Shown: positions 45,047 to 53,246 of the stretch, in pieces | How positions within the stretch are numbered: position 1 is the stretch's first letter | How the letters are laid out: each line of letters starts with the position of its first letter | From: Seminavis robusta | Lineage: Eukaryota; Bacillariophyta; Bacillariophyceae; Naviculales; Naviculaceae | Direction of reading: 5' to 3' | Length of the DNA stretch: 64,000 bases | Assembly (NCBI GenBank): GCA_903772945.1 | Contig: CAICTM010000374.1 | Coordinates: 7,693 to 71,692 of the forward strand | Made by a program: the position numbers and the translations under genes | Notes under the pieces: model-generated | Database searches by the model: none | The model's input: the letters and a program-made list of their open reading frames with translations, nothing else | What the model was told of the DNA's origin: nothing

Positions 45047-47302
45047 ATGGACTTGCAGGAACAGGTGGACAAGCTCCGCAGGAGAGAAGACAGAGCTCGT
45101 GCTTCTGGGGTAGTGCTTCAGAGGACCAGTTTGGCAGATCCCTTATGGGAAGAACTGAGACGATTCAAGAGAAGAATATTCCGCAATCAGCACCAGAAAA
45201 GAGAGCCAGTCTTTTTCGTTCTGTGGATCGTTTGGCTTTTTGTTGGCGCTCTGTTCTATGCCTATGCTCCAAAGAGCAACCTGGGATTCGTCAAGGGCTT
45301 TTACATGGCCATCAATATTGGCTACTCTATCGGCTTTGGATATCCGTCTGAGGCTACTGTTGGAAACTACATCTACTTTTCCAGCCTCTATGTACTACTG
45401 GGTGCCTCCTTTGTCGGTGTGGCATTGTCCTTCTTTGCTGAGAAAATTACCAAAAACTCGGAATCATGGTTCACAACAATGCAACATGAAAAGACTATTG
45501 AAGAGGCCATTTTGTCCTCCGATAGATCCTACCAGGGCAAGTTGCAGGCATGGATCTTTCACAACAAATCAGCTCTCAAGGCTGTATCAGTATGGTTGGG
45601 ATTCATCATTGTCATGATCATTTACTCCATGGTGGCAGTGAAATGGTCCTTTGGTGAAGCACAATATTTTGCTGTATCAACACTCAGCACTGGAGGCCAT
45701 TGGCCAATCCCAAATGATTCCCCAACCTGGTTATTTGGTTTGACTGCGGCGTTTACAATGATAGGGGTCCCAATTATGGCAGTCGCGTGCGCTGAGGTGG
45801 CTCAAGTTTTGGTTTCACAGGGACAATGGGACGAAGCAAAGGCAGCAATTGACACAGTTGTCACAAAGCAGGAGCTGGAATTTCTGCAAGAACTGGGGTT
45901 GGATAATTTTGACGGGGAAGTCGACAAAGCCATGTTCATTATTTTGTGCATGGTCCGCATGGGGACTGATCCAGGCTTGATCAAGTACATTACGCAGAGA
46001 TTTGCAGAGCTCAATTTCTACACGGGCCAGTCATTGACTGTTGCGGAAATCACGCAGGGTGCATGCAAGTATGTTGACGGGGAAGTTAGAAATTCGGACT
46101 CGGTCAGCCAGTTGCCGATCAATGTAGTTTCAGAGCACGACTATGTTGTGCCAGAAGCATCAACAAGCTACCTCGATTACTTTCACATCGCCAAAAAACC
46201 AGCCATGATAAAGGATGAGAGTTCCGAAGATACGTTCGGAGTAGACAATTCCCTCGACCGGTCATACGAACGAAGAAGAAAAATGAAGTATCTTCCAGCT
46301 TCAATTCCCGAAGAGTCTGACACCGAAGTCGACGCTGCTGCTGCCGCCAGAGAAAGAAAGGCAATCAACACCAATCCTTCTACAGGCCCCCCAATTCGAC
46401 GAAATGAAAGCCTCGAACTGGACCAAGTGTTTCAGAAAAGCGTTGGCACCTCACAGATTAGAAGATCAGATCGCATTTCAAATCGACATGATCCAACCTC
46501 GGACGTTACACGTAGGCAATCAAACGCTACTTCCTCCTCCACTCGAACAACAAGCTTAGATCTTGACGACATCTTTCCGGCAAAGAACAACACTCCCGAA
46601 AGTTCTGATCCAATTAACCCATCAAAGGAGGATTCTCGTCCGAATGAAATCAAAAGCAGCGCGCCACCCGAAGCAAGTGAAGAGGGCAATGATGAAGGCA
46701 TGCAGCTCCGAAGCAACAACATCAGGAGCCAAAGCAATCCGTCTGATTCAAACAATCCACTGCAAGACGATGACATTTATATTGATGAGATGGAGGAAGG
46801 CCGGTCCCATGGTTCCACATCAAGCTCGTTGCTACGTTTCGTTGATGGTCTGAAACAAGAATGTAACAAAACAGGCGTCAACGAAGGCAAAAAAGGAACT
46901 GGTGAAGGCCTGAAACGAACGAATTACGCCAACTTTTTGTATTCGAAACGAAACGAATCTACAGAAGTTGGATCGAACGTCGATGCCCACTTTGTTGCCC
47001 GTGCAGGTTCTCTCCTACATCGATCGCTGTTCGGAAGATCTGAAGCAGAAACGACATCGGATCAAATCTCTCCGAGCAATGACACTGATAAGCCTTCGAA
47101 CGACCACCCAAACAATTCCTATGCTACATACCTCGACAATCTTCAGTCGCATCGAAACGATCAGCTTGCGAACGCTTCCTCGGAATCTTCGGCAGTCCCG
47201 CTAGACAACGACGAAGCAGACGCTCCACCAGATTCCATCCCCCGAAAGTCATTTGCATCTTATCTGAGAAGAAAGTCGTTCTCTTCGTATCTTTCGAGAT
47301 GA
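45047..47302 (+). CDS. Two-pore-domain potassium channel
   Basis: A single exon of 751 residues. Cytosolic basic N-terminus; TM1 about 55-73; pore loop 1 about 84-100 with filter-like GYSIGFGYP; TM2 about 108-130; TM3 about 179-198; pore loop 2 about 205-218 with TLSTGGHWP; TM4 about 228-250. This TM-P-TM-TM-P-TM layout is that of TPK/K2P channels. Filter 1 (SIGFG) is close to the T-x-GFG K+ signature; filter 2 (LSTGG) departs from GYG, so ion selectivity could be altered. After TM4 comes a helical region (residues 270-345) without a clear EF-hand. A long disordered Ser/Asn-rich C-terminal tail follows, with three KSFxSYL/NYANFL-like motifs, the last at the very end (KSFASYLRRKSFSSYLSR). Confidence 0.82.
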   Translation: MDLQEQVDKLRRREDRARASGVVLQRTSLADPLWEELRRFKRRIFRNQHQKREPVFFVLWIVWLFVGALFYAYAPKSNLGFVKGFYMAINIGYSIGFGYPSEATVGNYIYFSSLYVLLGASFVGVALSFFAEKITKNSESWFTTMQHEKTIEEAILSSDRSYQGKLQAWIFHNKSALKAVSVWLGFIIVMIIYSMVAVKWSFGEAQYFAVSTLSTGGHWPIPNDSPTWLFGLTAAFTMIGVPIMAVACAEVAQVLVSQGQWDEAKAAIDTVVTKQELEFLQELGLDNFDGEVDKAMFIILCMVRMGTDPGLIKYITQRFAELNFYTGQSLTVAEITQGACKYVDGEVRNSDSVSQLPINVVSEHDYVVPEASTSYLDYFHIAKKPAMIKDESSEDTFGVDNSLDRSYERRRKMKYLPASIPEESDTEVDAAAAARERKAINTNPSTGPPIRRNESLELDQVFQKSVGTSQIRRSDRISNRHDPTSDVTRRQSNATSSSTRTTSLDLDDIFPAKNNTPESSDPINPSKEDSRPNEIKSSAPPEASEEGNDEGMQLRSNNIRSQSNPSDSNNPLQDDDIYIDEMEEGRSHGSTSSSLLRFVDGLKQECNKTGVNEGKKGTGEGLKRTNYANFLYSKRNESTEVGSNVDAHFVARAGSLLHRSLFGRSEAETTSDQISPSNDTDKPSNDHPNNSYATYLDNLQSHRNDQLANASSESSAVPLDNDEADAPPDSIPRKSFASYLRRKSFSSYLSR

Positions 47303-48450
47303 TACATTCGACGAGGACGGGCGAGCTGAGCTACCCCATGGCACCAAAATATGCTAAAATACGGGGACAACGCTATGCCACTCAAGGGGCACCACCAACC
47401 ACACTTTGCTTTGTGGAGGTTACATCGGCAGAGAATGTTGCGAAGAACTTCAGTCTGCTGGACTTTACCTCTGTACCTCCCTCTGAACTGTCCGTGCTTT
47501 CTGCAACTCGACATTGTCTAAACCTGTTTCGGTTGCTCCCAAGAATCAGTTGTTGGCTCTGCTACAATCCTTGGACTGGCCCCTGATGTCCGGGTGGTTT
47601 CGAGCTATATGTGTGCCAAGGGGGGGGGGGCACTTTGGGACCGTTTGGTTGCATTGGAGTTTTTGGTGGAGGCTTACCACCACACGCTAGCTACAGCTAC
47701 TTACGTAGTGATAGCAACTTCACTGCAGATTGTGGTCTCAGGCCCGGGCCAGCTACCAGTACAGAACCCTCAAACCCCCTGGTTCTGGTACCCTCCGAAG
47801 TCACAATGGGCGTTCAGCTATGGGGGGTGGCTGTCCCATGACGAAGGAATGAAGCAACATCTGAGCTTTGCTGACGAAGTGGATTCCTCGAGAGTTGCTT
47901 CTAGCTGGGTACCGGTGGTTAGCTAACTATAATATTCCACCCACAACAGTTGACCATATTCCAAACAACGGATTGATTCGATCCTATCGAATCTTCGTCT
48001 TCTTTTCAGGGTCGATGAGTCAGTCGGCGATTGCCATCATTGCCGAGTGCGAAACGAAGATGGTGCTGGGAACTGGGAAGCAACAACCTCGTGACGTGGC
48101 ACGGAAAGGTGAGGCCTCTAATTGGAAAGAGCTTCAATCTCCTTTTCAGAAAACGAGTGATGGAGACTTACTACCGGTACGAGTACCACGTTGACTGACG
48201 CACCCTCATTTTTCCACGTTGTTGCTCCACATAATAATCACGCGAAAGAAGTGTCGCCAAAGATTCATTCCGGGAAACATCGCCGTTGTCTGCATGCAAG
48301 TACTTGGGAGGAAAATGAAGCCGATTACACACGATTAGTCTATTTCCATCACAATTTATTTGGGAAAAGTGATCCTTCAATCTCTTTCTCCTGACTATCT
48401 AGCTAGCTAGTTAGTTAGTTCTTGAGTATTAGTTCTGAGATTGAGAGACG
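47303..48450. other. Intergenic spacer
   Basis: About 1.15 kb between two plus-strand genes. No coding sequence supported. There is a run of about 11 G at 47620 and an ACCGGT/GTAC cluster at 48172-48190. TAGCTAGCTAG lies at 48398, about 50 bp before the next start codon. Confidence 0.55.
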
Positions 48451-50341
48451 ATGAAGTTGCTTGCCGTTTTTGTGTTGGCCGTTGGCATCATCTCGGGCTT
48501 GGCATCAGCCCAGGAAATCTACGACGACGTCGAGATCAATGTGACAGCGATCGAATACTCTGATGTCTACGATGACGACTTTCCTCTGGTGGGATATGTC
48601 AGTGTCCCGAACACAGACGGACCTGTACCGGCTGTTGTGATCATTGTGAGTTCAGTTCGTTGGCTTGGCATCGCATTGCTTTTATATTCTGCTGTTCTCA
48701 CCTTGGATATACTGTTTTTTGGCGAACCACCCAGCCCGACTTTACCAATGTGGATGATTATGAAAAAGTGAGAGCCACCATGATTGCCGAGGATTTTGGC
48801 TGGATTGGATTCGCAGCCGATATCTTTGGACCTGAGTTTCAGGGCGACCCTCTTGAAAGAGATATTGCTCGGTCGCAAGCAGGTATCTATCGGTCCAACA
48901 CTACACTGTTTGCTGGACGAATTCAAGCTGCAATTGACATCATGAGGGCCCATCCTCTTGTGGACGCGTCCAGAGTTGCCATTATTGGATGTAAGTTAGC
49001 TTGGATGCATGTCTGGCTCTTGGCTGGGGCCTCTTTTATTTGGTTGGCCAACTCAATTTGCTTCGATTCATTTTCTGCATGATGTAAGATTGCTTTGGAG
49101 GCACCGGAGTATTGACTCATTCCTTCCTTGGAGGCACCGGAATCGTTGGAGCCGTATCTTTCCATGGAGGTCTTACAGACTTTCCAGTCAGCACACCCAT
49201 TATGCATCCTGTCCTTGTTCTGAGTGGTGGAGAAGATGATACAGGGACTGAAGTGGAATACCTAGAGAGCCAACTCAACGATGCCAACGCCACCTGGCAA
49301 ATCACTCGGTACTCTGGTATTGAACACGCCTTCACCGTGTGGCACGACGACCGCTACAACGAACGGGCCGACCACCGTTCCTGGTGGGAAATGGCAACCT
49401 TCTTGGCAGAGGGATTTGGCGAAATCAGTTACGGAACACCCCAACCAAACCAAACCGATGCCACCGCCGTGGAATATGATGACGATGGCTTTTCTCTCAC
49501 TGGATGGCTGGCCGTTCCCCCCGGGGCTAGCCCATCTGATCCACTTCCTGCCGTTGTCATTGTTCCCGATTGGGACGGTGTTAGTGGGGAAGATGGCTAT
49601 GAATCCGCCCGAGCCACGCTGTTGGCCGGAGAAGGGTACATTGCCTTGGCAGCCGACATTTATGGATCAGACTTTCAGCAAGTGGAAGATTTTGATACGC
49701 GTGTTCAGCAGACAACGATCTATCGATCGAACTATACCCTCTTTGTGTCTCGAATCCAGGCAGCCGTGGATGTGTTGGTGAACCATGAACTTGTCGATGC
49801 AGACAATATTTTTATGATTGGTTATTGCTTTGGCGGCACAGGAGCTGTGAACTATGCGTTTAGTGGTCTACGGGATGTGAAGGCCGTTGTCCCCTTCCAC
49901 GGTGGTTTGACCAGCCTCGCACCCATTCAAACGGATAATATCTTCCCGTACGTGTTGGTTCAGTCGGGAGGCGAAGATGATGCCCACGGCAACAACACAG
50001 AATTGGAAATGGCCTTGAATAGTGCCAATGCAACCTGGGAGATTAGCCGCTACTCGAGTGAGTTTCAACTATCTGTTTTGCCTGTTGAGATTTTGGCTGA
50101 CACGAACCGATTCTCATCCCCTTCCTTGCTCGATGCTTCTCCAGACGTCTTTCATGGTTTCACGGCATGGGGCGGTCGGGCTTACAACGAGCTAGCTGAC
50201 TGGCGCAGCTGGGATGCAATGCTGGAAGTGTTTGATTGGATTCTCTTGCAAGATGACGATGAAAGCTTCCCACCAGAGTCGTCAGTAGATGAACCTACAA
50301 CAATCGTCGCCGCCATGGAGAACCCCGATGCGGATCCTTAA
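48451..50341 (+). CDS. Secreted tandem dienelactone-hydrolase-fold protein
   Basis: Exons 48451..48645, 48735..48990, 49089..50057 and 50145..50341; 538 residues. Signal peptide MKLLAVFVLAVGIISGLASA. Two DLH (PF01738) alpha/beta-hydrolase domains follow. Each has PAVVI(I/V)PD, an AADI(F/Y)G strand, the nucleophile elbow GYCFGGTG (Cys), the Asp region LSGGEDD / VQSGGEDD, and the His (EHAFTVW; VFHGFTAW). DLH enzymes hydrolyse dienelactones or other esters; the Cys nucleophile and both triads look intact in both halves. The third intron (50058..50144, 87 bp, GTGAGT...CCAG) has no stop and keeps frame. I call it an intron because removing it restores the second domain to match the first; retention would add 29 residues beside the catalytic His. 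Confidence 0.82.
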
Positions 50342-50753
50342 GGGACCAAATGCACTGTCATTGTAAATGTGTACATGTTGAAAATGATAGCAACAAATGT
50401 GAGCAGCTATACTCTGAGATGGAACCTTGCCTATATAGCTAAAACAAATCTACGTAGCAATGCATGTTCCTGAAACTGATACAATGCCGAGACTCACTCG
50501 CCCATTTCAAAATCTGGGACGCCTTGGCTGAACGAGTCAGGTCAGAACCTGCCCTGTCTCTGGCTCTCTAGCAATGCAAGCTTGGAATCCAATCGGAGGA
50601 CTCGACTCGACTCCCTTGTTTATCCCCCCCCAAGCATCTAGTAGCAAGGACAACTCTTGGACCAACTCCACAACTACCGGTAGCTAGCTAGCCGGCAACA
50701 TGTCGGTATCACACAGTCTGCTAGCGAGACTAGCCAAAGCATTTAGCAATCTA
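50342..50753. other. Convergent intergenic spacer
   Basis: About 410 bp between converging genes; probably both 3' UTRs. CTACCGGTAGCTAGCTAGCCGGC at 50676-50698 is a dense palindromic block. Nothing else seen. Confidence 0.6.
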
Positions 50754-52763
50754 TTACAGGTACTTGGCCGCGGTCTTTTGGACACTGTGTAGCTTTTTGT
50801 AGGACCAATAGATGTTGACAGCGTAGAGTCCAAAGAGCAACACTGTCGCCACCACATATGAATAGTAGATGGGTGAAAGCAGCGTTTCGTGTTCCAACCA
50901 GGGAGCCGTCATGATTGGCAAACGGTAATAACCAAAACCCAAAACATGGTGCAATGTCAAGACGCGTCCAAAGACCCACAAAAGCAGAGCCGCACACCAC
51001 ACCGCATCTTGTGTGGGTTTTGCAAACAGGCGGAATCGTTGGCATAGTTTGGGAACGCACGTGTAGGATGGACACGACACGGCACAAAACCAATTGACGG
51101 CTGTCAACTGCATGCGATCATCGGTCAACGCATAAAACAGGTGAACGAGGATCAACCCCACGGCCGACAAATGATGCAGGCACGTGGGAATATCATCCCT
51201 GGGAAGGATGGTAAGCTCGGAAGCAAAGACGCCCAGCGTAAATCCCAAGAATAGGTATTCGTTGAGATCTACAAGAAACAATGTAGCCGTCCAAGACATT
51301 GTTGCCAAGAGCTGGTGGAGGAGCAGCGGTAGGCTTGTTGTATCCGCTCCATTGTTTCTTGGGGTCATCATTAAGAGAAAAGCAAGGATCATTGGCGAAA
51401 TCGCCAACCCCGCAAAAAGATATCGTGCCTTGTCCGTTTGCAGGACACACGACATTGCCAAGCAAGTGAATGCGGCAAACACCAAAACTGTTTCGGGTGG
51501 AACGTGCCATGAATAGTAATGCGTTGGGTGCAGTGTTTTCTGGCGGTAGATTTGACCAAGCAGCGGTGTTTGGAGATGCTTTTCGTGTTTGTTCGTCGCC
51601 TCTCCCGTGGCGGCACAGAGCGCCTCCAAGATCTTTTCTTGGCCATTATCATCTAGTCTGGCTGCAATGCGGATTGTCGATGCATCAATCATTCGTAGAA
51701 AGACTCCATGCCGCTTTCGACACTGGTCCACAATGGGTGCAGCATTGGTTATGCCATGTATACAAACAAAGTTTGCCACTCCGTCCGTCACATGAAATCC
51801 CTTCCTTTGAAGCGCCTCTACAAATTTCCCACGAGCTCGCAGGACTTTTTGATAGCTTTGGTGGTAATACTGTGGATCTTGCAAGGCAGCCATGGCAGCG
51901 ATTTGAGCCGGCAAACTGACGGACCATGGAGGAATCCAACGGCGCAGTTCTGCACACCGTTGTCCTGCCAAATAGGCCACACGAAGGCCACTCAGTGCCA
52001 GACATTTGGAGAGTGACTTGCAAATAAACAGGTTTCGGTATTTGCTGGAAGACGAACCAATCAAGGGTTCCAACGTGCTGAATCGGTCAGGATTGGAAAC
52101 GCTGGCGTAATCCATATAGCACTCGTCAATCCATAGAATAGTGTGAGGCGACTGCACTGCCATGGTGTGTGCCAAGTCTTGTAAATCCGTCGAGCGAAAT
52201 CCCGTGCCAGTGGGGGAGTTGGGATTGACCAAAAAGACACCGTCGTAGTTTCCAGTTTTTGACACTCGATGCGCAATTTCTTGCAAGACTTGCTTGCCGT
52301 CGTGAAAAGTGTGTGGGTCCACATCGACGGTATCCATCACGGAACAGTCACACACATGCTGTAGCAAATGAGGATATTCCGAGTACGTAGGACGAAGCAT
52401 CAAGACACGGGCGTTTTTGGGTGGGAGCAGCCGTGGCACAATGGAGAAGAGAATGCTGGAAGAACCGCTCGAAACCAACAAATGCTCTTTTCGAACATTG
52501 CGGGTTGTTGCCAGAAGTTGCAACAACTGTTCCGCATTGGTAGGAGGGGACTCTCGACTCGTACACTCCACGCCAACAGAATGAAGGGCTTGTGCCACTT
52601 TGGGCGACGGTGGAAACGGGGCATCCAGAACATCGGCAATGACGAATTTCTTTCGTTGGACAAAATCCATGCCCGAGTAGTCCCAGGAACAGCCGCCATG
52701 AAAGGCAACGGCAGGTTGGCTCTCTTCTTGTGAGCGACTCTGTTTGGCGTTTGGATCGTCCAT
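50754..52763 (-). CDS. HisC-like PLP aminotransferase fused to a polytopic TLC-like membrane domain
   Basis: A single exon of 669 residues from ATG 52763. Residues about 20-385 are a fold-type-I PLP enzyme of the histidinol-phosphate/threonine-phosphate aminotransferase kind. They include SSGSSSILF (phosphate loop), NPNSPTG (180-186), WIDECY (Asp213, Tyr216), Lys253 in SLSKCLALSGLRVAYLAG, and an IRIAARL Arg strand. Residues about 420-665 hold 7-8 hydrophobic segments with a His pair (530-531 in CLHHLSAVGL), a later LTLHHVLGFG and a short basic cytosolic tail (WSYKKLHSV). This pattern recalls TRAM-LAG1-CLN8 (TLC) lipid-sensing or ceramide-synthase-type domains. The aminotransferase half is certain; the TLC label is inference. 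One continuous frame with no stop or splice site between the halves supports a real fusion. It is probably an ER-type membrane enzyme facing the cytosol. Confidence 0.78.
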   Translation of the reverse strand: MDDPNAKQSRSQEESQPAVAFHGGCSWDYSGMDFVQRKKFVIADVLDAPFPPSPKVAQALHSVGVECTSRESPPTNAEQLLQLLATTRNVRKEHLLVSSGSSSILFSIVPRLLPPKNARVLMLRPTYSEYPHLLQHVCDCSVMDTVDVDPHTFHDGKQVLQEIAHRVSKTGNYDGVFLVNPNSPTGTGFRSTDLQDLAHTMAVQSPHTILWIDECYMDYASVSNPDRFSTLEPLIGSSSSKYRNLFICKSLSKCLALSGLRVAYLAGQRCAELRRWIPPWSVSLPAQIAAMAALQDPQYYHQSYQKVLRARGKFVEALQRKGFHVTDGVANFVCIHGITNAAPIVDQCRKRHGVFLRMIDASTIRIAARLDDNGQEKILEALCAATGEATNKHEKHLQTPLLGQIYRQKTLHPTHYYSWHVPPETVLVFAAFTCLAMSCVLQTDKARYLFAGLAISPMILAFLLMMTPRNNGADTTSLPLLLHQLLATMSWTATLFLVDLNEYLFLGFTLGVFASELTILPRDDIPTCLHHLSAVGLILVHLFYALTDDRMQLTAVNWFCAVSCPSYTCVPKLCQRFRLFAKPTQDAVWCAALLLWVFGRVLTLHHVLGFGYYRLPIMTAPWLEHETLLSPIYYSYVVATVLLFGLYAVNIYWSYKKLHSVQKTAAKYL

Positions 52764-53246
52764 GGTTGGTCCCAGTTGGCTGTTGGATGTTGGCTTTGAA
52801 GAGGAGCACTATGAGCTGGCTTGTTGTGCTTGTTCACCGTTTTGGAGTTGACGTTTTTGACACCGTATCTTCTCCCAAAGATACGGGCAAGTGCGCGAGC
52901 GAACAGCCAGTTTCCACGCCCTGCAGAGACTTATTGACAACGTGACTAAGGTCATCAAGTGTCATTGTGGGTGCTTTTGGTCATCCATTCGGCTTCCGGT
53001 TGACATTATTCATTTCTTTGTTGCCTCTTGTGATTTTCACAGGAGGCCCATTCAGACAGCCTGAAGTCGATAAAGCAAGCCTCAGATTATGCATTAAAAA
53101 ATCACATCCTGGAGGCACCCCCAAGATCGTATCCAAGATTTCTATTCCTTTGAGACCAACGGTTGCTTCTGTGTTTTTATAATTCAGTTGGAAGTGCCAG
53201 CAGTTGTGTTGTGTTTCTCCAAGTTTTCTCATATTTGTTCGCCACC
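52764..53246. other. Divergent intergenic region
   Basis: About 480 bp holding the promoters of the aminotransferase-membrane fusion (minus) and the signal-anchored gene (plus). No coding sequence supported. Confidence 0.6.

Noticed and set aside
50754-52763. Serine palmitoyltransferase plus ceramide synthase fusion
   Set aside because: The PLP half has HisC-type motifs (NPNSPTG, SLSK..ALSGLR), not those of alpha-oxoamine synthases, so a sphingolipid role is not supported.
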